A stretch of DNA of 64,000 bases, taken from the NCBI GenBank assembly GCA_902806595.1, contig CADCXC010000009.1, positions 992,001 through 1,056,000 of the forward strand, in the 5' to 3' direction. The notes under the pieces are model-generated. The model was given only the letters and a program-made list of their open reading frames with translations, did no database searches and was not told the DNA's origin. Each line of letters begins with the position of its first letter. Positions within the stretch are counted from its first letter, which is position 1. This document shows positions 38,296-50,477 of the stretch, piece by piece. A program made the translations under genes and the position numbers. Origin of the DNA: Pyrenopolyporus hunteri. Its lineage: Eukaryota; Ascomycota; Sordariomycetes; Xylariales; Hypoxylaceae.

Positions 38296-39444
38296 TAAGT
38301 ATATTAAGGCAGAGCTCCTTGATGCCGGCAGTCGGTTCCGATAATCTTTCCCACATCAATAGTCTGATACACATCTTGGGGTGGGGTGAGAGCGCGTACA
38401 TCTGAGGCAATGCGCCAACCCTTGTTACAGACGTCGAGCGCCCACGAAATGCTAACTCCGCGTAGCGAGATCCTGAGGAGCTCGTCCTAACAATCCGCCT
38501 CCTTGCGGATTCACTCGTTATCTCCCGTGTGTAGGTACCTAGGTAGGTACGTAAATATCTGTGTTAGTAGATAGGTATATGGATTACTGAGCCTACCACC
38601 TATAATTACTTGGCTTACAAATTCCTAATGAAGTAATATTATAAAAGTTGAGGATTCCGTACCTTGTTCTTTCGGGAAGAGATAAGCACGTAAGCGGAAG
38701 CATCTCACGACCCGGGAAAACTGATAGAGTTCGGGATAGATTGTGCGGTGCGTAGCTACCAAGTCAGGTCGGGGCAAAGTAAGATGAATGTTACCCCCCA
38801 CCCGTGGAGACGGCGATGGTGCGATGCTATACGCCAACATAGCGCTGACGGGCACATTCGGCCGGGCATATTAGGGAGTTTGGGCTTGTTTCCTATCAGC
38901 ACCATTGGGCAACTCCATGATCGCTCGATCTCATATCATATTTTAGTTCTTGATGGTGTGGTTCTCGGCCGTTACATATGGAAGGGTCCAGTTCGTTTGC
39001 CTGGATCTGCAACCGGGAGATCGACGGCGTTCTCTTTCCTCGAAAGTGGGTGATGGGCGAGTCTAGAGTTATGTATTATCTAAAAACGTCATAGGACTAG
39101 ACCTGCAGAGATCTTCGTAACATTCAATGTCAATCTGAGTATATACAAGCTGGAGGTAGATTAGGCTAGACTCGTAGCCACCCAACCCAGCCTATAGGTA
39201 TGTAGTACGTAGGTAGTATCTATGTAAGTCTTTGGGAAGAATCCTACTCAATCCCTGTTTTCCGTCATCCATTATATAGGGCGGGATGGACAGGGGTCGA
39301 AGAACAAGGGGCAGCGGTTCGAAACCCCTAGCTCCTCCTTATTAAGTACTGATTGCCGAGGAGAAGCTCAATGCGGCTGTGAGCTTAAACTGATCTCAAT
39401 CCATCGTCATTTCCAGCCCCGCGGATTGAGATTGGGCAACGAAT

Positions 39445-39504
39445 AGCGACGGTGGCAGCGACGGTGGGAGCGACGGTGGGAACGACGGTGGCGACGACGA
39501 CGAC
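39445..39504. repeat. 12-bp minisatellite plus GAC run
   Basis: Four 12-bp units (AGCGACGGTGGC, AGCGACGGTGGG twice, AACGACGGTGGC) occupy 39445-39492, followed by four GAC triplets. The period is a multiple of three, but the surrounding frame shows no gene. Confidence 0.9.
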
Positions 39505-41379
39505 AATGGCTGAGAATGAGACAAGATTCCTTCTTTTCCATTCGCCGACGATAGTGAATTCGCACCATCTTACTTGTAAGCCCCTACTTACCTACAGTTC
39601 CGGCAAGTGATGGTATCGCGGGGGCGTTGTTCACTGCCTATCCTTACGGCGGGCGCATGTACGTTCGGCCTCAAGTGCCGTTCCTCTCCCTCAGCCAGTT
39701 GTAGCCGCGGATTCTTAGACAACGGACGCGATCGTAGAATTACGAGGACCGAAATCTACAGCGAGCTTGTCGCATTGCGCCGGTTGTGATACTCCGGCTC
39801 AAGTCCCCCGTATGCCATGTACGCGTGCGATAGCTATGGGCATGTCGATTGAGGAAATATGCCCGACCGGATATGGTGGGATAACACCTAGAATTGGACG
39901 TAGATGGCGCGCCTAGACTATTACGGGACAACTAGGCCAAGTCGGTAGGTTTTAGGTTGGCCCTCCCTCTCGGGGTGACATTCATTCATCCCAAGGAGGT
40001 AAGAGTTGATGGGGACTTCTCTTTCTTGCCCATCTCCAACAGAAGTGAATATGCCGAATACATCTGGGTCAGGCGGGTACCGTGAGACACATGTTCGTCT
40101 GGTTACCTGACGTTACTCCAGGGACGTTTGCTCGCCTTACTTCTGATCCGGATCTTGCCACATTTTCAGCTAATACTTGCGCTGATATAAGTAGATCATT
40201 CCGCAGAGTAGAATTTATGTTTCATTTTTGCACAGGTTCGTCGTGCCCGGAAGTCCGATGGGGGGTGACATCGGACAAGTAATCAGCACGTAGGCCAAGC
40301 CTTCCCCCTGGTGGAAAAGAGCCGCATCTCAGCTCATAACGGAGTAGCTATTAGGTACCACCCAACGTAACCTAGTCTGATGCCACCCTCACTAAACAAC
40401 CGCGGGATGTTACCAATATGCCAGTTTCAGATTTGCTTGTGACTATGATGGGATGCTGAGCGCATCCCTTAAGCCGCCGTTACCATCTTTTATATTGATG
40501 CTGAGTATGACTTCGTCACATTGATACTCACCCCATCGTGAGGAATAATTTTCATAGCGTTCAGCGGAAATATCGCTCCGTCCGGGCGTTCACCGAACTC
40601 TATCTAAGGGCTAGTCCGTCTCCTCCACGGAAGCCCCCGAAACTCCGGGACATGTGAACAGCCATCGCGGATGGCCAGCCATAAGTCACATGACATGGCA
40701 AGAGGGGTAATGTTCTATTAGTATCTGATTCTCCGGATGGAAAGGGGGAGTACGCCATATCATTCGCCATAAAAAGAAATCTCTCCGCTAAAAAATATCC
40801 CTATGAATGTAGGGGCTCGATGGCTCTCGTCTCTAGAGCTCCCTCGCGTCTCGCGAGTTGATGAATAGGCCGAGTTGACTCATAAGTTTCCAACGCGCTT
40901 ATATCCGGGGTAATATAAAGCAATTTTGTTCTGAGAATCCACAGTAGATTTACGCGCCATGTATCATAGTAAGGGACTTACTCAGTCAATAACAATTATC
41001 CCTTCCCTCTCCCCCAACATTCCATCTCCCTGTCTGACTGTCCGTACGTCCGCTCCGTAATCCCCGTCTCCGTCCGCCACGACGCAGTCCGTAGATGCAG
41101 CACGGGACCTTAGACCTTTCCTTCCCCCCGAATTGCGTTTCGGAACTCCTTGGGGTTTAGCTTGCTATAAGAAAAAAAAGGGGGCTAATAAAACATACGA
41201 GCCAAGCAGCCTTTTTATGTACGTCAGCTACCCACCCACTCGTCTCTTTCTCTCTCTACCCTAGTGTCTTGACAGTCCTACGAGACGAAAACACCCCCAA
41301 ACTCGTCCCATCTTCCCCTCTCTCTCTTATTTGCGGATCTCTTGGGACTTTCGTCTCAAGCCAATCGCTTTCCGTCGCC

Positions 41380-42263
41380 ATGCCATCCAACGGGCCAATG
41401 AGCAACCAGGTCAAGCCGCTAGCCGGCAAGGTCGCCCTGATCACCGGCGCCAGCCGGGGTATCGGGCGGGGGATCGCGCTGGAGCTAGGGCAGCGCGGGG
41501 CCTCGATCGTGGTGAACTACGGGCGGAGCTCCCACGCGGCGGAGGCGGTGGTGGCGGAGCTAGGGAAGCTGGGGTCGCAGGGGCTCGCGGTGCAGGCGGA
41601 CATCTCGAAGCCGGCGGAGGTGGTCGCGCTGTTCGAGAAGGCGGTGGCGCACTTCGGGCACCTCGACTACGTCGTGTCCAACTCGGGCATGGAGGTCTGG
41701 TGCGAGGAGACCGAGGTCACGCCCGAGCTGTTCGACCAGGTCTTCAACCTCAACACGCGCGGCCAGTTCTTCGTCGCCCAGCAGGGCCTCAGGCACTGCC
41801 GCGAGGGCGGCCGCATCATCCTGACCTCGTCCATCGCCGCCCAGATGGCCGGCATCCCCAACCACGCTCTGTACGCCGGGTCCAAGGCCGCCGTGGAGGG
41901 CTTCACGCGCGCCTTCGCCGTGGACTGCGGCCGCAAGAGGATTACGTGTAACGCCGTGGCGCCCGGCGGCATCCAGACTGACATGTTCGACGAGAACAGT
42001 TGGCACTACGTGCCTGGCGGGTATAAGGGCATGCCCATCGAGACGATCAAGGAGGGCTTACGCAAGATGTGCCCGTTAGGCCGGGTTGGCGTCCCCGCCG
42101 ACATTGGCAAGGTCGTCTACTGCCTTGTCAGCGACGAAGGCGAATGGATCAACGGTAAGTCCCCTGGAATTTGTCTACATGAGTGGCGATTGCTTCGGCG
42201 TTTCCCGTGCTGACTAGACTGTTTTTAGGCCAAGTGATCCGTGCTTCTGGCGGTGGCACTTAA
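41380..42263 (+). CDS. Hydroxynaphthalene reductase (T4HN/T3HN reductase-type SDR)
   Basis: Exons 41380-42154 and 42229-42263 (intron GTAAGT...TTTTTAG, 74 nt) give 269 residues. It is a classical short-chain dehydrogenase: NADP-binding TGASRGIG (22-29), NSG (101-103), and catalytic Ser about 151, Tyr165 and Lys169 in YAGSK. The family-specific stretches GMEVWCEETEVTPELF, NTRGQFFVAQQGL, HALYAGSKAAVEGF and TDMFDENSWHYVPGGYKGM mark the melanin hydroxynaphthalene-reductase group (Magnaporthe 4HNR, Brm2/Brn1 type). Known reaction: NADPH-dependent reduction of 1,3,6,8-tetrahydroxynaphthalene to scytalone and/or of 1,3,8-trihydroxynaphthalene to vermelone; sequence alone does not fix the preference. 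The first in-frame ATG is 41380, with a second at 41398. The gene is GC-rich. It lies between a Cmr1-type and an AflR-type regulator, which supports a melanin role. Confidence 0.93.
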
Positions 42264-45200
42264 ATCCACTACCCCTTTAATCGCCAAGATGTATAGGGCG
42301 TTGGAGTTGAGTGTTAGTGTGTAAAGACATAAGGTTCTGAGAGAGTCAATCCGCAAATGTAACTACCTACCTAGGTAACCTTTAAACCGTACACGAAGCG
42401 ATATCTCTTGAGTTAGTGCTATTTAGCGTAACGGCTTACATAGAAATGGGTTCACTTCTGTATTGTTGATGATTCTTGTCATCAGTCTCGTTGCTACTAT
42501 CGTTGAAACCTTAGCTAGGTATCCAAGTAAATAGCGGTAATGTACGGATCCCTATGATAGACTCATGGCTATCAATACACCCCTAGTATTTGTGGTACGT
42601 GTAGGAATACGGTTCCCTGAGACTGATTTGCTAGATACCAGCCAATGCGAGTACCCCGTGATACGCATATCCCATCTCCATTGCAACATTATCTCAAAAT
42701 CCCCGGCTTTATAGTTGGGTATTGTTTATGCCAGTTACGACACACATCTGTCCTAGGGCCAGTACGCTCTATGCTCTAAAGACGGGCTAACTAATGTGGG
42801 AGGATGGAAAGTGAAGTTTTCGGCTGCCACTCCCGTGTTTCCGGCTCATCATCTCGATGGTAGACACACTTGGGGGCCGATTAGCAGCGAAGCAGCCACC
42901 GAGAGAAGAGTAAAATGCAACGTGACTCCGTTACTATTCCCCCCACATCGAGATGCAAGATAGAAGCGCATAGGAGTCTCTCTTGGTAGGCCAATTAGTA
43001 GACGTGGAAGCGGAAGCGACGGCCTCTCAACGGAATTATCTAGAAACGAAAGGGTAAATGGTGAGAATATCGGAGTTTCCTGCAATTTGCCTCCTTCACC
43101 TTAGTCTCCTACCTATCGACCTAGGTAGTGGTTACCTAAGCATGTATCTTATATCTCGTCAGCAGCTCTGTAAGCTACCGGTAGACGATCTTCATAAATG
43201 AGACTGATGTAAGGTGAGAAAGCCAAGGTCAAAGCGAGGCTGAAGCATTAGGTATCATGCTACTTAGTCCAGGGCAATTGGATATTCGTATATCATAGAA
43301 GTATGGTTCATAGGGCCAGAGTGTGATTAGTATGCACAGTACGTCTTATCGTAGCATGGAATACTTCCGTCCTCGTATCGACTTGCCGTAAGTATTGCGA
43401 CGAGCCCGGCTTTTTGGTTGACTCGATGATAAGGTTCCGTGGGTATCTCCGTATGCAACGAGCTTCTTACCATGCTACCCTAGTATTTGAGTGCTTACGC
43501 TAGACTCGGATGATGCACCACAGCTCAATAACATACGTCCCTGTGCAATGAATATTCGTCAGCATATTTGACGTGAATGGATCGTACTTATATGGAACAT
43601 AGGGTGTGTACGACAGGCATCCAATGGAGAAATCAACATATATGAAGCGCAGTGGCAGTGCTGGAGTGCATTGCGGGATGAAAAAAATGACATCTGTGAC
43701 TCCGCAAGTAAGCCGCATATAGTGCAACCGGTGACGATGTACCTGTTGGAACAACGCGGGTTACGTACAAGGCTGATGTGAGTAAGGGGCACAGTAGAAA
43801 ATAACCCCACGACAATGCCACTATGCGAGAAGGTTGGCGTAGGACTATAAGGGGGTAAAAGAGGGCCGGAAGGAAGGAAGGATATGATAATCACCCGAAC
43901 GTTTCAAGTACAGTAGATTCAGCACCGCAAAAATCGCTTGTATACCACCTACAACTTACCTGGTACCTAAGGTAACCCACGTGGGTTGTGATGCTCTGCA
44001 AGGCTATCTAATCTCGACCGTTCTGTTACACGTATGGACGGGGCGCCGACCTACACTTCAAGCTGAACGACCGCAACGGGGATAGACGAACCGTCCAACG
44101 TATACTGTCACCCTTCAAAGGTGGTTCTATCTCCGAGCTGGTCCCAACCCCAACTCCTAGAAGGATGCTGGTGATGATTTGAATTGTGTTCCACTAATAA
44201 GTTTTCTCGCCATTAGACCTGCGCCTAGCGGTCCGCAGAAGATCCCGCTTACCATGCGACAGACGAATCAGGTAAGCCTTGCGATATGGCCCCGTCACGT
44301 AATCTGTATCATGTAAATTGTCTTATTGGTTAGTGCCCGACCGGGCGCTTTACATTTAGATACTAAGCGGATGCATCTTCGGCATGCGCCAGGGGTTGAC
44401 CACTCGGTCTGGCTTCGGATTCTCGGCTGGCAATGGACTCTCCGCATGGCTTTAGTAAGGCAGGAGTCATTAAATCCAGCTGGTGCGTCGCGTTTCCGCC
44501 TGATGGATATCTCGGCATCAATGGAAATCAGGATTCGGAACTAGCTGATGCTCTCGATAGGAACGCATAAACATGGCTCGAACGATGCTCGCCGAATAAG
44601 TCCGATAATGCGTTATTTTCGTGATATTCGCCGTAGATGAGACTGTGTAAAAAAGTACCGACTCGCGGCCGTAGATAGTCTGTAAATAGATGGTCTAATG
44701 CGGAGCAACTACCCGAGCTCTTCGTCAAAAGCCATGTGGCAGAGGATGCTTGTGTACCTCACTGCGATAGCCGAGACATGTGAGCAGCATAAAATGAGGT
44801 CAGTTAGACGTTCCTATGTACCTGCGAGCGTACCGGAGGATGGGAACAATCGCTTCCAGGAAAAAGGTGGCCATCCTGCACGGGGCTTGGAAACTATTGG
44901 GGTTTACTTCTGTCGATTTCCGCCCATAAAGTCGAAGCGTACGTACCTGCAATCCAGGGCGACGATGGGGTAGATCATAGATGTCTGTCTGCCGACAGCT
45001 CGTATGGGGGATCATGAGTATTGATAGGCCTGTGTTTCAACCATAGATGGGTCAGAGTCGTCTCTGAGGCTTGCAGAGAAGGACTAGGCTACTTAGGTGT
45101 GCTGCTTGAAAGTATATCCGATTTGACGACGCATGCGATGGTCACGAAACCTAGAAAGCATCCCTACCGAGATCGCCCGTCATCATCCCTCCAGTATATG

Positions 45201-48200
45201 TTCAGTTTTCACCGAGTAAATTCGATTGTAATTGTTTTAACCATCTCTGGGGTGCGGGCCACAAACTTGGGACATGGGATTTCCCGGAAAGCTGGGTAAG
45301 GTAGTTGTATCGCAGTAGCTCATTGATGTATTGCAGGATAGGTTAGAGGAGGAAATTTGCCCCCTTCTAGAACCTTTCAGCTTCGGGGTAGAGCTAGACG
45401 ACAGCATTCCACCAAGCAACGGAATCAGGTATCTCGTGTCATCAGTCTCGATGGAATGTGTAACGATCAGCGTTGCAACAGCAAACTCGAGTCGTAGTTT
45501 AGAAACAGGTGTCGGAACTATGTGACACATGGGGCATAAATTGGGGGCTGAGGAATTTCCCACGCGTGAAAACGTGGTATGCCTGCTCTGACTGACCGGT
45601 GTCGGTGATGGATTGCCCCATGAAGCCACAGAGTAGGATTGCAGGAGTCAACGGCGACCCGATTGAAGGGACCCAGGAGCTGACGCCGCTGTCTGTGGGG
45701 GTATGTTGGAAAGCGGCTGGCGCCTCGCAGGCCCGGGCCGTTTCCTACTACTCGCAATAAGTACGTTATAGTTGAATAACGACGGGGTGGGAGCACGATG
45801 TGGCTCGTCGTTCCTGTGATTTTCCAAAAGTATTTCGCTCGTCGTCTCTAGACCGTTCTAAGCTCCGACCAGATAATGCAGGACCCTTTTAATTCTCACC
45901 CGAGGTAATTCATTCTGCAAGTGCAGTTCGCCCATTTCTTACCTGGCCAAGCATCTCGCATGAAGCTCAACCGAGAAACCCGCGGGAAGCATCCGCGATA
46001 GAAGATGGTGTAGTGAGAAATTAATATGTGTGTGGAGACTAAATGTCCCCGAGGACATTACGGCGAACGTCTTTCTCCATATGTACCTAGGTAGGTAGGT
46101 AGGTAGGTAGACAGCAGAGAAGCGTGGTTTCTTGTTCAGTAAGTATTTTGCGACATAGTTCTTCCGGCCCTATCGGTCTAATTATGTGTCATGCCATGCA
46201 GGTGTGTCTGTGAGGATTTGACGATCCTTTACCAAGAGATCCACAAACGCCCTACGGATGGGGGAATTTGGAATCTGACAGACATTATGAACTTTTGGAG
46301 ACTCGGTTCCGGGGTAAAAGACTCCAGCGGACCAGGAGATCTCGCATGAGATATCCATACGGCGGGTTGGGGAGAGTGGAATACGCGATGTTGTAGATGT
46401 AAGGGAGAGGAGAGTTTCGAACCAGGGTGAACGGGATGAGGGCGAGTAAAGTGAAACCTCAGTAAATGAAAATTTAAAGGCTACGTGCCTACCGCCCCGC
46501 GATCTACATAATCTATCCTCTCTAAGACTAAGTAGGTTAGACTTGTCCTCCCTCAAGATAAGGTTTCGAAGGGTTGCAGCCGGGTTTGGCCCGCAAGCCA
46601 ATAGTTTTCGTTGGGTTACTATCTCCCGCAAAGCTTAGAAGTGGATCCCTATGATGTACTTGGGACGGTGGGTAAACTTGGTATCCCCACCTGCCCATGT
46701 ACAATACTCTCATACTTTGAAGAAACATAGCTAGAACTATATAAAGACTTGGTATGCAATTACCGTACAATATAGCCTTCGCGGTTACACCCATGTACCA
46801 ATGGTATTGGCAATTAGGTCGAATAGGCTTTATCCCAAGTCTCCCTAGATGAGTTTAAACTTCGACTTTGGTTGAGATTATGTTTACCTGAGAGTTCAGG
46901 GGTATTGGCCCAAGTTCCATCCTAACTACAAGACTAATATATTTGGAGCCAATTGCTCCGCATATTAGAACCAGAAGCGCAGGTAGACATACGTAGTTTG
47001 CTGGCCGCCTCATGTTGTACATACGTGAGACAGCAGGGTTTATAGAGTCTATTTAATCCACTCACGGCAGATCGTTTCTATTAAGCCGCTTAAAAAAAAA
47101 AAATAGAACAAGAAAGGAGTAAAAACAGACACGAAAAAGATGAAGATAGGAGTGTGTTTACCTACGATTTTCGAGAGACCCCTTCCGTTACTTACATTTC
47201 ATCCTCATAAACACCTAGCGATATGTTCATATATAGGTACCTAGGTATCTAGGGAACATGGCTGGGCATCACCAAAGCGACGAAGAGTCGAAGTCGTTGG
47301 TGCGGTGCATGCCCCGCCTCACAGACGCCGCAAATATAGGTAGTTTTAATTTGCCAAGTCTTCGAATGCGGCGGCGACTCAGACTCTGCCCGTATGATCG
47401 GCCCTAGTACGACCCTTGTGATAATGAGAGGCGTTATGAGGCCGCACTACGCTATATGTGCCGGAGATGAGATCTTCAAAGCTAAGATACTACTTCGGAG
47501 AGGCTTGACGCCCTAAAGCCTCAAAGCGGGAAGCGTGCTGGACTTAGACGGGTAGTGAGCAGCCAGATACCCCTACTTTTGGAATGATTTGAATAAAGTA
47601 CTGACCTGGGATACCTAATCTAAGCTGAAAATGCATCCATACCATGGGACTTGCTCGCTCTCATGCATAGCATGCGGTTCATACAGGAGGAGCTACTACG
47701 CCAAATACTTGCGTTTTGGACACTCAGACGTGGCGACCCGACGATATAGGCCAATAGTATGTACTGGAGTCGACCCTAGCGGTCCGGGATGGACTTGGGT
47801 TCTCCACGAGCACCTCACGGCCGGATGCTCAATAAGCAAACCCCACATGCTAGGATGATACATCACATCATTTGATCAATGATGGACATCCTATAAAGAG
47901 AGGACTTACATGATATTTTCTACTTAGATGGCTCGTCAGCAGCTGAAATCCCTGAGTGCAGAGCTTTACTTGAAGAACCAGGTCGCGTACCCCGGCAGAT
48001 TAGTATATCACGCGAAGATATAGAGAATTTTGGTCTCCCGTGGACAGGCGCGCGGCTCTCGTGGTAACCGTATATTGCGGCGGACGTGCTTGACGTGATT
48101 CTGCCGTTAGTGGCCACTCCACCCTGGTTCAAAAGCGTTCGCGATCGACATCCCGCGTCTAGATCCGCCGCGGTAAGATCTTTCTTGTCGTGCTAAGGTA

Positions 48201-49214
48201 TCTCCCCGTGCCGATAGCGGTGGCGGTAAGACCGCCGCAGAAAGATGACCAATGTGACGTTGATGACATGGCGGACGCCAACGGCCAAAGGTAACCTGGT
48301 CGAGTTTCTAGCAAACTATTGCCTTCTTGGTGCTCATGCGGGGGATGGTATCTTTGCAGCTGAACAACTCCCGGCCGTTTCTGTATGTCTTGCTATAAAC
48401 AATTGCGGGTGCCGTGGCGGCCAATGGCAGAGTACGGTTAGAAACAGGATAAATCTTGGTTGCTCTGGGTCAACGGGATAGGAGCCTCAACAAGACCGTG
48501 TGACAGGATACGTTATTTGAGACTGGCGGTGTGAAATTAACTGCGTTTGAAGCTTGAATTGGAAACCTAAGTTTCCATCTAACTAAAAATGCGGATCTCG
48601 AGAACGGAAATATCTCTCATCTTTGTCGTGCATCATTACGCCGATACATAGCGTGTCTCTAGAAAGAGCAAAGGGGGGAATAGTTTGATGCTCACCGTAA
48701 CAGCGTAACAGCGGAGACCTCACTACCTAACCGTTGTACCCAACCATCAAAACGCCAATTACCTTAGCAGTACAAATTGCCACCCAAGATGCCGGGTAGT
48801 GCTCCGAGGAGGTAGCTCAACTTTTCCCATCAGCCGTCCATATCCAGCACGTAATATACTCCCAGTTAGGAAGGGAAGGGAAAAAAAAAAGAAAAACAGA
48901 AAAAGAAAAAGGTAGGTTTGCTCCTACTCATGAATATACGGCCCGCCTGAAAGCGCCGAGGTCTGCTTTCGCTGGCGGTAAACCCTGTGCCAACCATAGC
49001 CGAATATAGAGGTGTGGAGATCATTGGTAGATGACAAGAGAATTGAAGATCACATTATGATTAGCGGATCTTGAAAACGTATATCTTACTACATAGGCCG
49101 TCTCGGCCTCTTCTGCGTCGCATCGTAATATCATTCGGTAGCATGCGCTCTGATGCTGCGTGTGCGCGAATTGCAGGGGGCCTAGAACGTTTCTTTGACT
49201 GAAAAGTTTTGACT
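42264..49214. other. 7 kb spacer without recognisable genes
   Basis: This lies between the converging reductase and AflR-type genes. Open frames reach 149 codons (46182-46631, minus strand) but show no motif I recognise and no supporting exon structure. CCTA/TAGG motifs occur near 42366, 43110 and 46088, and an A-rich purine tract around 48885-48912. I see no RNA gene or intact transposon. Confidence 0.55.
46088..46110. repeat. (TAGG)n tract
   Basis: CTAGG is followed by five TAGG units, a member of the dispersed tetranucleotide family. Confidence 0.9.
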
Positions 49215-50477
49215 TCAAGCCAAGAAAGGTATGTCGCCCTTTTTATGGCTGATGACTTCGAGCGTAGTACCGAGATTTTGCCCAAGGTAACCGATCATAG
49301 CCTTGGTAACTTCAGGCGTATCGGACAAATCAGTGCAGACCACCTCTCGGAATCTAGAGTAAACCTCCTCCAATTTACGGAGTTCTCTAGCGAGTATCTC
49401 GAGCTCCAGCCACTTCCCATCTTCTCCATTGAGCTGGTATACGCCAAGGCTGACCCCTATATTGGTTCCGGGATTGTTCTGGAACATACCCATGCTACCA
49501 GACTCGAAGTATGAATTAGACGCGGTGTTATAGAATGACGTGATTTTGCCGATTACGGTGACGAGGAGCATTGTAGCGGTATGGGTGCCGGACCGGCTCA
49601 TGCATTTAGAGCAAGATAGCATAGCTGCGCATCCTTCAACCGCTTTCCGATTAAGAGACAGGATGAAGTCAAAGGAGGGCGCTTCCGGCGCAGAAGCGTT
49701 ATGCAACTCTTGAAGCGATTGTAGGCAGGCTGTAAAGCAAGTACAAGAACCTCCGTTGACGGTCGACGAAGGCGACCTATGGCGCGGTCCGGTTGACCTC
49801 ATCGTAGGGGTAGTTGTTGGGCTAGGGAAGTAGTTCGAAGACATGCTCGTAGGAGTAGGTACTTGGTATGAGATCACATCTTGTGCGACCTGGTCTGTCC
49901 ACGGCATCGGCGTGGACATAGCTAAGTCAAACGAGTGGGATCGCATCTGGGTACCGGGCATGGAACCGGTGGTAACGGGGATATCGCCAAAAGACGCGCA
50001 CGAAAGATCCGTAGGTGGAGTCCAAGGTATCGTGGAGGAATACATTTCCTGCGGGGCAGACATAGCATCTTGTTCGCCTATGGCCCTATCGTCGACTCCG
50101 AGTAAAGCAAGACCCGTAGAAATCGAGGCGTTCCGGCTAATATTACCGTCAATATTACTAGGAGGTGTGGTCCAGCCAGCCTCAAAACTAAACATGTGTT
50201 CAGGTGGAGGTTGGTGTGTCGCCGAATATGTGATATTCTTATCTTCCATCATCCTGTGATGCATCTGTTGCATATCTTGGGAGGTATTCGCGTGAGAGCT
50301 TCCGCTATGCTCAGATTTAGGCTTACCAGCCCGGCTGGAAGGTGAGTATCGGCATTCGATGCCGCAAGCCAGGCAACGGGAACATATCGGTCGGGCCTTG
50401 GAGCACTTGACCTTCGCCAAGAAGCATCCGTCGCATGAAGCCCGGAGCCGGGGTTGGCGAGCTTTTGTGGAGGCCAT
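49215..50477 (-). CDS. AflR-type Zn2Cys6 transcription factor
   Basis: A single open frame of 420 residues carries an N-terminal binuclear zinc cluster with C15, C18, C25, C32, C35 and C42 ([20 protein letters not shown]), plus an extra Cys38 between the last two ligands. A Ser/Thr/Pro/Met-rich disordered middle follows. The C-terminal half contains [24 protein letters not shown] and the helical stretch [11 protein letters not shown], typical of the AflR C-terminal domain in regulators of fungal aromatic polyketide clusters. Known for the family: nuclear pathway-specific activators that bind TCG-N5-CGA-like sites. The position between the reductase and the PKS makes it a candidate second regulator of melanin synthesis. 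No intron is needed, and the ATG at 50477 directly precedes the zinc cluster. The end of the protein could differ if a 3' intron exists. Confidence 0.88.
   Translation of the reverse strand: MASTKARQPRLRASCDGCFLAKVKCSKARPICSRCLACGIECRYSPSSRAGKPKSEHSGSSHANTSQDMQQMHHRMMEDKNITYSATHQPPPEHMFSFEAGWTTPPSNIDGNISRNASISTGLALLGVDDRAIGEQDAMSAPQEMYSSTIPWTPPTDLSCASFGDIPVTTGSMPGTQMRSHSFDLAMSTPMPWTDQVAQDVISYQVPTPTSMSSNYFPSPTTTPTMRSTGPRHRSPSSTVNGGSCTCFTACLQSLQELHNASAPEAPSFDFILSLNRKAVEGCAAMLSCSKCMSRSGTHTATMLLVTVIGKITSFYNTASNSYFESGSMGMFQNNPGTNIGVSLGVYQLNGEDGKWLELEILARELRKLEEVYSRFREVVCTDLSDTPEVTKAMIGYLGQNLGTTLEVISHKKGDIPFLA

Larger units (their letters stand above)
35915..41379. other. 5.5 kb spacer between cmr1 and the reductase gene, rich in simple repeats
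   Basis: No gene recognised. It contains a CT run, degenerate GTAGGTGTAG repeats, ATAC/AC microsatellites, a (GGTA)6 tract and a 12-bp minisatellite, listed separately. The final 200 bases before the reductase include CT-rich stretches typical of fungal core promoters. Confidence 0.6.

Noticed and set aside
39290..39350. tRNA-like 3' half (GGTTCGAAAC followed by CCCTAGCTCC)
   Set aside because: The T-stem has a mismatch and no matching acceptor, D-arm or anticodon arm can be drawn upstream.
41331..42006. Long plus- and minus-strand frames of 206 and 148 codons over the reductase gene
   Set aside because: Alternative-frame shadows caused by the high GC content of the SDR coding sequence, giving Arg/Gly/Ala-rich nonsense.
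46182..46631. 149-codon minus-strand frame
   Set aside because: No recognisable domain, and composition not clearly coding. Neighbouring short frames do not join to it through good splice sites.
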